Assembly: GCA_011390695.1 (NCBI GenBank)
Contig: JAABRW010000093.1
Location: 1-5,197 of the forward strand
Source: Desulfotignum sp.
GTDB taxonomy: Bacteria > Desulfobacterota > Desulfobacteria > Desulfobacterales > Desulfobacteraceae
DNA length: 5,197 nt
Reading direction: 5' to 3'
In this document: piece after piece, positions 1-5,197 of the stretch
Layout of the letters: each line of letters opens with the position of its first letter
How positions within the stretch are numbered: the first letter of the stretch is position 1
The notes under the pieces: generated by a model
Databases searched by the model: none
Seen by the model: the letters and a program-made list of their open reading frames with translations, nothing else
What the model was told of the DNA's origin: nothing
Translations under genes and position numbers: made by a program

Positions 1-1332
1 CTGGACGATAAATTTTACTTCCGGTTTCCTGAAGAAAAACAGGATACTGATCCAGACACAGAGACAGATACAGATGCCCCGCTGTCTGAAGAGGTCCAGG
101 CTTCGGAACTCATTGATGCCATGGTCAGAAAACTGGCGGATATGGATCTGTCCGTCTTCCACGGCCTGCTGCTGGAAACCCTCAGCACCCTGCCTGCAGA
201 AACCGAAGAAGAACAGTTCCGCCTGAAAAACATCCGCCTTGCGGAAAAAGGGTTTCTGCCCGTGCATGAGGCCATCGGTATTTACCAGCCCACGGATATC
301 GCATCATTGAGAAAACGCCCCAGAACCCAGATATTCGGCCCTGATACCTTTGATCCGGAACTGCCCCTTCCCCCCCAGTGTTTTACCCGGTTTCTGTCCG
401 GACAGGACCTGTTTGTCAAAAGCCTTGCCCTGCTGCCGTCTGATTTTGTTTTCACCCTGGAGTCGGAGCTGGCCGCCCTGATCAACAAGATCATCTCTGC
501 GGACCGGCAGAAAATCCGGGACAAAGAGACCTTGGAAAAAACCATCCACAAGGCCGCCGCCTACCTGAGCCTGGGGCTGGAGACCATACTCCAGGAAAAT
601 GTCAGCCTGGAAGCTGCAGCCGACCTCATCCAGACCCATTATCTGGAAGATCTTTTCAGGACCGGTTCCCGGGCCGGCATCCAGCTCAAAACAGCGGCAA
701 AAACCTGGTATAAAAACAGCTATATCCATGAGCAGAACCTGCCTTTAAGCTTTCTGGGAGAAAATTTTCTCGGTATCATGGGCGGTCTGTTTCTGGATCG
801 GCCCCTGTATTTTGACAACTTTGCAACCGGCGAACTGTACCGGCATTTTGCCGCTTTGACTGATATCAAAAAAACCAGACAGGCCCTGGACCAGATCATG
901 GGACTGGACCGGCTGCTGACATACCTGGAACCGGACCTTGCCTCTTTTAAAAAAGGGGTGCTCACTTACAAGAGCCTTATCCTCACCCTCTGGGCAAAGG
1001 ACCGCTTAGGACTTGAAAAAGACCTGTCTCCCATTGCAGCCGCCACCTTTAAACCATTTTTCATGGCCCTGTTTTCCGGAAACACCGCCGAAGCAGCCGG
1101 CAGCACCAGTGAAAAACCCCCTGCTGGCATTGATGTACCCGGCGATCCCCGGCCCGGTGATCTGATCCTGTGGGCGGCAAAAGCCAGCGGTATGGAGGAT
1201 ACGGCAGACCTGCCAGCCCCGGTGACAGACCTGCTCTCTGATCTGATCTCTGAAATCCAGGAAGAATACGGCACGGTTCCCCCCAGCCGCATGGATCCCA
1301 GATTCATTCCCCATTTTTTATTGAAAAAATAA
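1..1332 (+). CDS. DUF6178-like protein, C-terminal 443 residues (5' end outside window)
   Basis: The frame is open from the first base to TAA at 1330-1332, so the Met at 121 is internal and the true start lies upstream. The fragment begins with LDDKFYFRF, then an acidic Asp/Thr-rich linker (fragment residues 15-25). Next is a helical stretch containing FRLKNIRLAEKGFLPVHEAI (about residues 71-90) and an IYQP segment. From memory, this order (a 'LDG/LDD..Y..F' strand, a variable linker, then 'R..RLA..GF....EA...Y') fits the DUF6178 family of deltaproteobacteria, whose function is unknown. The remainder is mostly alpha-helical and soluble, with no signal peptide or clear membrane span in the visible part. 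A Pro/Gly-rich linker around fragment residues 368-388 precedes a short C-terminal domain ending in FIPHFLLKK. The stop is followed by a 130-base gap, so the next gene may be transcribed separately. The family call is by pattern recognition only; the coding status is firm. Confidence 0.75.
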   Translation: MDDKFYFRFPEEKQDTDPDTETDTDAPLSEEVQASELIDAMVRKLADMDLSVFHGLLLETLSTLPAETEEEQFRLKNIRLAEKGFLPVHEAIGIYQPTDIASLRKRPRTQIFGPDTFDPELPLPPQCFTRFLSGQDLFVKSLALLPSDFVFTLESELAALINKIISADRQKIRDKETLEKTIHKAAAYLSLGLETILQENVSLEAAADLIQTHYLEDLFRTGSRAGIQLKTAAKTWYKNSYIHEQNLPLSFLGENFLGIMGGLFLDRPLYFDNFATGELYRHFAALTDIKKTRQALDQIMGLDRLLTYLEPDLASFKKGVLTYKSLILTLWAKDRLGLEKDLSPIAAATFKPFFMALFSGNTAEAAGSTSEKPPAGIDVPGDPRPGDLILWAAKASGMEDTADLPAPVTDLLSDLISEIQEEYGTVPPSRMDPRFIPHFLLKK

Positions 1333-1462
1333 CAAATTATTGCCCTGGCATCCATTTTTGCTTTTTTTTCTGACCGCCACCTGTGTTACAAAATCAGAAC
1401 AGGCCATACCCGGTCCGCTGTATAAAATTTACCCCCCATGACAGGACAGGAGGTAGAACACC

Positions 1463-2230
1463 ATGATCGGCGCCATTGCAGGAGATATCATCGGATCCAT
1501 TTATGAACATCACCCCATAAAAACCAAAAACTTCCCCTTGTTTGATGACCAGTGCCGGTTTACCGATGATACAGTTCTAACGGCAGCCATTGCAGATGCC
1601 ATCCTCTCAAAACAAACCTTCCTGGCATCGGTTAGAAAAATCGGCCAGCGCCATCCCCATGCAGGTTACGGTGCCAGTTTTATCAGATGGCTTCATGCAG
1701 AAAATCCCAAACCGTACAACAGCTGGGGCAACGGGGCTGCCATGCGGGTCAGTCCCGTGGGGTTCGCCTTTTTTACCGAAGATGCAGTACTGGACCAGGC
1801 CCAAAAAACCGCTGCCATCACCCACAACCACCCGGAGGGCATTAAAGGAGCCCAGGCCACGGCCCTGACTGTTTTTCTCGCCAGGACCGGGCTTGATAAA
1901 GATACCATAAAAACGCGCATATCCCGGGAATTCGGGTACGACCTGAACCGGACACTGGATGAGATCCGCCCATCCTACACCTTTGATATCTCCTGCCAGG
2001 GCACTGTACCCGAAGCCATCATCTGCTTTCTGGAAGCCACCTCCTATGAAGATGCAGTCCGCAATGCCGTGTCTTTAGGCGGGGACAGCGACACCCTGGC
2101 ATGCATTGCCGGCGGCATGGCAGACGCCTTTTTCGGCGGAATCCCGCCTGAGATTCAATCCCGTGTGGAAAACCTGTTGCCCCCTGATCTGTGGGAAATC
2201 ACACAGGCGTTTTGTGAGAAATACCGCTGA
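1463..2230 (+). CDS. ADP-ribosylglycohydrolase family protein (DraG/ARH-like)
   Basis: A 255-residue soluble protein, complete and of normal length for compact bacterial members. The family removes ADP-ribose from modified proteins or small molecules using two Mg or Mn ions. The N-terminal MIGAIAGDIIGSIYE is the typical opening. TDDT at 34-37 supplies metal ligands, SWGNGAAMRVSPVG lies at 87-100, THNHPEG at 120-126, and GGDSDT at 206-211 gives the second metal-binding cluster, followed by the usual glycine-rich helix (IAGGMADAFFG). All expected metal-binding acidic residues are present, so it should be active. The ATG at 1463 is well supported by AGGAGGT at 1448-1454, eight bases upstream. 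The target cannot be read from the sequence: DraG itself reactivates nitrogenase reductase, but no transferase (DraT) or nif gene is visible here. The neighbours (DUF6178 before, TetR after) give no functional clue. It is probably a small transcription unit of its own. Confidence 0.93.
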   Translation: MIGAIAGDIIGSIYEHHPIKTKNFPLFDDQCRFTDDTVLTAAIADAILSKQTFLASVRKIGQRHPHAGYGASFIRWLHAENPKPYNSWGNGAAMRVSPVGFAFFTEDAVLDQAQKTAAITHNHPEGIKGAQATALTVFLARTGLDKDTIKTRISREFGYDLNRTLDEIRPSYTFDISCQGTVPEAIICFLEATSYEDAVRNAVSLGGDSDTLACIAGGMADAFFGGIPPEIQSRVENLLPPDLWEITQAFCEKYR

Positions 2231-2251
2231 TACAGGCACAAATAATTACCA

Positions 2252-2299
2252 GACAAGCGGTAAAACTATCTATCAAATGCTTGTCAAATATTTTTTTTT
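2252..2299 (+). terminator. Inverted repeat followed by T9 tract: weak terminator or operator
   Basis: GACAAGC (2252-2258) is exactly complementary to GCTTGTC (2279-2285). One further G-U pair is possible (2259 with 2278), leaving an 18-20 base loop. Nine T residues follow at 2291-2299, five bases after the stem. The position, 21 bases after the ADP-ribosylglycohydrolase stop, suits a rho-independent terminator. However, the loop is long and the stem short. The right arm also overlaps a candidate -35 box for the TetR gene, so the repeat could instead be a regulator site. Confidence 0.35.
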
Positions 2300-2309
2300 G
2301 TGCTTTATA
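2281..2309 (+). promoter_or_regulatory. Candidate sigma-70 promoter of the TetR gene
   Basis: TTGTCA (2281-2286, five of six consensus bases) is followed after 17 bases by TTTATA (2304-2309). Overlapping alternatives are TTATAT at 2305 and TATATA at 2306. The spacer contains a T9 tract. Transcription would start near 2315-2318, that is, at or right beside the ATG at 2318, implying a leaderless message. AT-rich DNA yields such matches easily, so support is modest. Confidence 0.35.
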
Positions 2310-2317
2310 TACATTTC

Positions 2318-2986
2318 ATGAAAAAATACAAGCGCAGAGAACAGGAAAGAAGAAAAAAAGAGATCTACCGGATCGCCACCAAGACCCTGTGGCAGAAAGG
2401 GTATGACAAAACCACCATCCGGGACATTGCCAGGGCAACGGAGATGACCACGGCCGGGCTGTATTATTATTTTAAAAGCAAGGAAGAACTGCTGTTCCAG
2501 ATTTTAGACAGCCATATGGATGACATGCTGTCCGGCATTGAAAAAATCACCGGCACCCAGACCGATCCCCTGGATCTGATAAAAAAATATATCCGGTACC
2601 AGGTGGACACCTTCTGCAAAGACAAGTTCCGCAGCAAACTGATTCTCAATGATGATGACTGCCTCACCGGAGAGTGGTACCACCAGGTCAAGGAAAAACA
2701 GAGAAAATATCTGGTGTTCTGGCGCAACGCCCTGGAGGTCTTTTGCCGGGACCAGGCCCTTCCCGCAGACCATATCGCCGTGGATGCCCACTGTCTGGTG
2801 GGCATGTGTAACTGGATCTACCGGTGGTATGATCCCAAGGGCGAAATCGGGCCCGAAGCCCTGGCTGAAAAAATTTTTCACACCTTTATTTTCGGCCTTT
2901 CCTCCAAGGGAGCCCCTTTTTCTTCACAAAAACCTGTTGCCGACCGAATGCATTCGCCTGATCCATCCAATGCCCCCCTTTTATAA
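2318..2986 (+). CDS. TetR/AcrR-family transcriptional regulator, KstR2-like ligand domain
   Basis: A 222-residue DNA-binding repressor of the TetR family. The N-terminal domain (about residues 15-62) has the classic helix-turn-helix: IYRIATKTLWQKGYDKTTI, then DIARATEMTTAGLYYYFKSKEEL. The ligand domain (about 85-195) ends with CLVGMCNWIYRWYDPKGEIGPEALAEKIF, a pattern I recognise from the group of regulators that includes KstR2 and often binds acyl-CoA thioesters; this subfamily call is from memory. About 25 residues after FGLSSKG are polar, Pro/Ser-rich and probably outside the fold. The start is uncertain: GTG at 2300 adds six residues (VLYIHF, read with initiator Met), ATG at 2318 gives the usual lysine/arginine-rich start, and neither has a ribosome binding site. 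I chose 2318. Located 286 bases upstream of dctP and in the same direction, it may control that operon, itself, or distant genes. Confidence 0.92.
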   Translation: MKKYKRREQERRKKEIYRIATKTLWQKGYDKTTIRDIARATEMTTAGLYYYFKSKEELLFQILDSHMDDMLSGIEKITGTQTDPLDLIKKYIRYQVDTFCKDKFRSKLILNDDDCLTGEWYHQVKEKQRKYLVFWRNALEVFCRDQALPADHIAVDAHCLVGMCNWIYRWYDPKGEIGPEALAEKIFHTFIFGLSSKGAPFSSQKPVADRMHSPDPSNAPLL

Positions 2987-3034
2987 TCTGAAGTCTGCTG
3001 ACCACCGGCCTGATCCATCCGTGAGCATTTCCCG

Positions 3035-3076
3035 TGCCGACAGGCCTGTCCGGCAGACCACCTTCCCTGTTTTTTT
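3035..3076 (+). terminator. Hairpin with distant T7 tract after the TetR gene (weak terminator candidate)
   Basis: TGCC+GACA (3035-3042) pairs with TGTC+GGCA (3047-3050 and 3052-3055), with one bulged C at 3051 and a GGCC loop; its core is the 12-base palindrome GACAGGCCTGTC. Seven T residues occur at 3070-3076, but 14 bases beyond the stem, too far for a classic intrinsic terminator. Alternative pairings, such as GTCCGG (3048-3053) with CCGGAC (3077-3082), compete with it. It lies 49 bases after the TetR stop and could end that transcript, protect its 3' end, or be incidental. Confidence 0.28.
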
Positions 3077-3161
3077 CCGGACGGACAAACCCCTTGAAAA
3101 CATGAGAGATACGGCTGAACCAATAAAAGGAGCGTCTGTTTGTGAATTTGAAATAATTGTG

Positions 3162-3191
3162 TTGACAGATGAAAACCACCCATGGTATGCC
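3162..3191 (+). promoter_or_regulatory. Candidate sigma-70 promoter of the TRAP operon
   Basis: A perfect -35 box, TTGACA (3162-3167), is followed after 18 bases by TATGCC (3186-3191). This is a poor -10 hexamer by itself, but TG at 3183-3184 makes it an extended -10 element. Transcription would begin near 3198, giving a leader of about 75 bases before dctP. The surrounding DNA from about 3140 onward is clearly more AT-rich than the coding regions, as expected for a promoter. No convincing sigma-54 (GG/GC) element was seen. Confidence 0.5.
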
Positions 3192-3202
3192 ACAATAAAC
3201 AT

Positions 3203-3229
3203 ACGTTAAAATAATCTAACGTTTGATTA
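3203..3229 (+). promoter_or_regulatory. Overlapping palindromes: probable repressor operator before dctP
   Basis: TAATCTAACGTTTGATTA (3212-3229) is an 18-base palindrome with eight of nine pairs matching, centred on AACGTT. A second inverted repeat, ACGTTA (3203-3208) with TAACGT (3217-3222), overlaps it and shares the same core. The size and symmetry suit a TetR-dimer site, and the position, just downstream of the predicted transcription start near 3198, suits repression by road-block. Which regulator binds is not shown; the TetR protein encoded just upstream is the obvious candidate. I saw no second copy of the motif before the TetR gene. Confidence 0.45.
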
Positions 3230-3272
3230 GTAAAAAGGGTTTCATTCAACACTTTTTAAGGAGGGTATCACC

Positions 3273-4283
3273 ATGAAGTTAAAAACCGGATTTGTTGCAT
3301 GTGTTTTTTCCATAACCCTGATCCTGTCTTTGGCAGCCACTGTTGCGGCAAAGCCCATTGAGATCAGTTTCAGCAACATGTTTCCCCCATCCCACATCCA
3401 TGGACAGCTGGGCCAGGAATATTGTGACGAGATTGAAAAACGCACCGATGGCAGAGTCAAAATGACCTACTATCCGGGTGGCTCCCTGGTGACCCCGCCC
3501 CAGACCTACAGCGCCATTGTGGACGGCATCACAGACATGGGATTTTCCGTGCTGGGTTACAGCCGGGGCGTATTTCCGGCCCTGGAAGCCATTGACCTGC
3601 CCATGGGATACAAAAGCGGAATCCAGGCCACCAAAATCATCAATGCATTTTACGAAAAATTTCAGCCCAAGGAACTGAACAAAATCAAGGTGATGTTTTT
3701 TACGGCCCACGGCCCGGGATTCATCCACAGCAAAGACCCCATCCGGACCTTAGAGGATATACAGGGCATGAAGGTCCGGTGCTACGGGTTCAGTGTCAAG
3801 GTGGTGGAAGCGTTGGGTGCCGTACCTGTGGCCATGGCCCAGAACCAGGCCTATGAGGCGCTGCAAAAAGGGGTGTGCGACGCCACCCTGGTTCCCACAG
3901 AAGCACTCAAAGGCTGGAAACAGGCGGAGGTGATCAACTACACCACGGAAACCGACAGCATCGGCTATACTTCTGGCCTGTATCTTTTCATGAACAAGGA
4001 CAAATGGGCGGATTTGCCCAAAGATATCCAGGCAATTTTTGAGCAGGTGAACAAAGAATGGATGGTGAAATATGGCGAAGCCTGGGTGTCCAGTGACGAG
4101 GAAGGCCGAAAATTCACCCTGGAGCTGGGCAATGAGATCATCTCTTTGTCCCCGGAAGAAAACAAACGCTGGGCTGAAGCCGTTGCCCCGGTGATCGATA
4201 CCTGGGTAAAAGAAGCCGCGAAAAAAGGGCTGCCGGCCCAGGATTATGTGGACTTTCTCAGAGAGGCTGTGGACACTTATTGA
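3273..4283 (+). CDS. dctP: TRAP transporter substrate-binding protein, DctP family
   Basis: A 336-residue periplasmic solute receptor that delivers a small organic acid to the DctQ/DctM permease; length is typical for the family. A Sec signal peptide is clear: MKLK, a hydrophobic core (about 6-23), and a VAA cleavage site after residue 26. The mature protein starts KPIEISFSNMFPPSHIHG, a normal first strand. Hallmarks include GRVKMTYYPGGSL (60-72), TLEDIQGMKVR (159-169) with the conserved Arg169 expected to bind the substrate carboxylate, QNQAYEALQKGVCDA (190-204), and LYLFMNKDKWADLP (237-249). ATG at 3273 has a near-perfect ribosome binding site, AAGGAGG at 3258-3264, eight bases upstream, implying strong translation. 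It is the first gene of the cluster, and a large hairpin follows it. The ligand cannot be assigned from sequence; aromatic, branched or dicarboxylic acids and sulfonates are all possible. Confidence 0.95.
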   Translation: MKLKTGFVACVFSITLILSLAATVAAKPIEISFSNMFPPSHIHGQLGQEYCDEIEKRTDGRVKMTYYPGGSLVTPPQTYSAIVDGITDMGFSVLGYSRGVFPALEAIDLPMGYKSGIQATKIINAFYEKFQPKELNKIKVMFFTAHGPGFIHSKDPIRTLEDIQGMKVRCYGFSVKVVEALGAVPVAMAQNQAYEALQKGVCDATLVPTEALKGWKQAEVINYTTETDSIGYTSGLYLFMNKDKWADLPKDIQAIFEQVNKEWMVKYGEAWVSSDEEGRKFTLELGNEIISLSPEENKRWAEAVAPVIDTWVKEAAKKGLPAQDYVDFLREAVDTY

Positions 4284-4347
4284 TGGGCATACCCGGATGG
4301 GCTTAACCACCTGTCATCTTAAATTCAGGGTGTGACAAAAAACATCT

Positions 4348-4383
4348 GACGGCCGGGCCGGCCGGTGTGCCGGCCCGGCCGTC
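4348..4383 (+). repeat. 15-bp perfect GC-rich hairpin between dctP and the flavin reductase gene
   Basis: Bases 4348-4362 pair without mismatch with 4369-4383, leaving a six-base loop (CGGTGT, 4363-4368). Fourteen of the 15 pairs are G-C. It lies 64 bases after the dctP stop and seven bases before the AAGGAG of the next gene. On the + strand it is followed by AAGATAAAAGG, with no T tract, so it is not a classic terminator for this operon. It resembles the intercistronic hairpins that protect the mRNA of a binding-protein gene from 3' exonucleases. Read on the - strand it is followed by AGATGTTTTTT, which would suit a terminator, but no convergent gene is visible. Confidence 0.9.
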
Positions 4384-4403
4384 AAGATAAAAGGAGCCGC
4401 GAC

Positions 4404-5069
4404 ATGTATTACGAACCCGGCAGAACCAGCCACGGCCTGGCCCATGATCCCTTTAAATCCTGTGTGGTGCCCCGGCCCATCGGGTGGATCTCCACCATCT
4501 CTCCGGAAGGGGTTTCCAACCTGGCCCCATACAGCCAGTTCCAGAACCTGACCTTTGACCCGCCCTATGTGATGTTCGCCGCCAACCAGAACACCCTTGG
4601 CAAGAGAAAAGACACCACAATGAACGCGGAACAGACCGGGGAATTTGTGTACAACATGGCCACCTGGGATTTGAGGGATGCCATGAACCGGTCTGCCAGG
4701 GAAACCGCTTTCAGCGAAGATGAGTTTGACCTGGCCGGGGTCACCAAAGCCCCGTCAAAGCGGGTCAAACCCTTCCGGGTGGCAGAGTCCCCCATCCACA
4801 TGGAATGCCGGTACCACCAGACACTGCGGCTTCCGGGCTCCGGCACCATGGGCACCGTGGACATCATCATCGGACAGGTGGTGGCGGTCCACATCAAGGA
4901 CGAATTTATTGCCGAAGACGGCAAAATAGATATCCCCAAAATCAAACCCATCGGACGGCTGGGATATTATGATTACACCGTGGTCGACAACCGGTTTGAA
5001 ATGATCATTCCCGGAGACAACAAAGACTTAAGTTCCGGATTGGAAGGAGCGGCTGCCAGATGCAGATGA
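4404..5069 (+). CDS. Flavin reductase-like domain protein (FMN-binding)
   Basis: A 221-residue cytoplasmic protein of the flavin reductase-like (split-barrel FMN-binding, COG1853) family. Members bind FMN and either reduce it with NAD(P)H for a partner monooxygenase or act on other substrates. Family marks are PRPIGWISTISPEGVSNLAPYSQF (residues 23-46, the FMN-binding region), FDPPYVMFA (51-59), KDT at 70-72, GEFVYNM (79-85), GQVVAVHI (157-164) and RLGYYDY (185-191). The ATG at 4404 has AAGGAG at 4391-4396, seven bases upstream. An in-frame GTG at 4365 lies inside the hairpin loop and is not a credible start. The last dozen residues look non-conserved and overlap the start of dctQ by ten bases. 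Position inside a TRAP operon suggests it handles the imported compound, but the substrate is unknown. In a probable strict anaerobe, an oxygen-dependent partner seems unlikely, so a reductive or electron-transfer role is more plausible. Confidence 0.9.
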   Translation: MYYEPGRTSHGLAHDPFKSCVVPRPIGWISTISPEGVSNLAPYSQFQNLTFDPPYVMFAANQNTLGKRKDTTMNAEQTGEFVYNMATWDLRDAMNRSARETAFSEDEFDLAGVTKAPSKRVKPFRVAESPIHMECRYHQTLRLPGSGTMGTVDIIIGQVVAVHIKDEFIAEDGKIDIPKIKPIGRLGYYDYTVVDNRFEMIIPGDNKDLSSGLEGAAARCR

Positions 5070-5197
5070 CAACCATTGAGAACAGCATCTACCGGGTGGC
5101 ACGGTTGATGTATTTTCTTGCCGGCATGGCCATTGTGGCCATGATGATGATCACCACGCTGGACGTATTCATGCGGTTCTGCGTCACCATGTACAGC
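5060..5197 (+). CDS. dctQ: TRAP transporter small permease, DctQ family (N-terminal 46 residues, cut by window end)
   Basis: The frame opens at ATG 5060 and stays open to the last base. The 46 visible residues begin MQMTTIENSIYRVARL, followed by a very hydrophobic first membrane segment (about 16-34), then LDVFMRF (34-40), the D-V-x-x-R signature typical at the end of DctQ helix 1. DctQ is the four-helix membrane subunit that pairs with DctM to form the transport channel. ATG 5060 lies ten bases after AAGGAG (5044-5049); ATG 5066, which forms an ATGA overlap with the previous stop, is an alternative but sits 16 bases from that site. The ten-base overlap with the flavin reductase gene implies translational coupling. 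A dctM gene is expected downstream. Confidence 0.88.
   Translation, partial: MQMTTIENSIYRVARLMYFLAGMAIVAMMMITTLDVFMRFCVTMYS

Noticed and set aside
121..123. ATG as the start of the first gene
   Set aside because: The same frame is open from base 1 and the upstream residues fit the family, and there is no ribosome binding site before 121. The gene is a 5'-truncated fragment of the window, not a 403-residue protein.
1341..1369. Terminator after the DUF6178-like gene
   Set aside because: There is a T8 tract at 1362-1369, but the only nearby stem (TGCC-CT-GGCA) has an impossible two-base loop, and no other stem of useful length precedes the T tract.
1421..1428. TATAAAAT as the -10 box of the ADP-ribosylglycohydrolase gene
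   Set aside because: The -10 match is good, but there is no recognisable -35 box 16-18 bases upstream (AACAGG at best); TTACAA at 1386 is much too far. A promoter is likely in this gap, but I cannot place it.
2649..3209. Open frame of 186 codons across the end of the TetR gene and the following gap
   Set aside because: It overlaps the TetR gene in another frame, has Arg/Pro/Trp-rich composition typical of a shadow frame, no ribosome binding site, and runs through the promoter region.
3300..3302. Cys10 of DctP as a lipoprotein attachment site
   Set aside because: The cysteine is inside the hydrophobic core with no proper lipobox pattern, and a clear VAA signal peptidase I site follows at residues 24-26.
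4282..4302. GATGGGC direct repeat directly after the dctP stop
   Set aside because: Two seven-base copies 14 bases apart, with no matching structure or known site; compatible with chance.
3750..4310. Open frame of 186 codons on the - strand opposite dctP, and similar frames opposite the other genes
   Set aside because: They lie wholly or mostly opposite well-supported genes, show no family pattern or ribosome binding site, and are explained by codon bias of the real genes.
4365..4367. GTG as an earlier start of the flavin reductase gene
   Set aside because: It lies in the loop of the 15-bp hairpin, has no ribosome binding site, and the residues it adds (MCRPGRQDK...) are encoded by the hairpin arm. 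ATG 4404 has AAGGAG at the right distance.

Overview
The window reads as ordinary chromosomal DNA from a sulfate-reducing Desulfobacterota bacterium, most likely of the Desulfobacter / Desulfotignum / Desulfobacula group. The assignment is an inference. It rests on a DUF6178-type protein (a family I associate with deltaproteobacteria), a TRAP-type transporter of the kind abundant in these organisms, and the moderately GC-rich codon use. All six genes lie on the + strand. I saw no RNA gene, insertion sequence, CRISPR array or phage gene.

Layout. Positions 1-1332 hold the 3' part of a DUF6178-like gene whose start lies outside the window. After 130 bases comes a complete ADP-ribosylglycohydrolase gene (1463-2230) with a strong ribosome binding site. 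An AT-rich gap then leads to a TetR-family regulator (start taken at 2318, end 2986). Its ligand domain resembles the KstR2-like group that senses acyl-CoA compounds. A 286-base gap follows, with a TTGACA promoter, two overlapping palindromes and a strong ribosome binding site. Next is a three-gene cluster: TRAP substrate-binding protein dctP (3273-4283), a flavin-reductase-like protein (4404-5069), and the start of the small TRAP permease subunit dctQ (from 5060, cut by the window end). The large permease dctM is expected just beyond.

How the parts fit. The best-supported functional unit is the dctP - flavin reductase - dctQ cluster. A periplasmic binding protein captures a small organic acid, the DctQ/DctM permease imports it with sodium or protons, and the FMN-binding protein encoded between them may act on the imported compound or supply reduced flavin. 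The TetR gene just upstream, with a palindrome just downstream of the predicted dctP promoter, suggests local control by the substrate or its CoA ester. This is an inference. A 15-base-pair perfect GC hairpin between dctP and the flavin reductase gene probably gives dctP a higher mRNA level than the genes after it.

I did not find a clearly new biological system. The items most worth checking are the flavin reductase inside the TRAP operon, the intercistronic hairpin, the palindromes before dctP, and the possibly leaderless start of the TetR gene.
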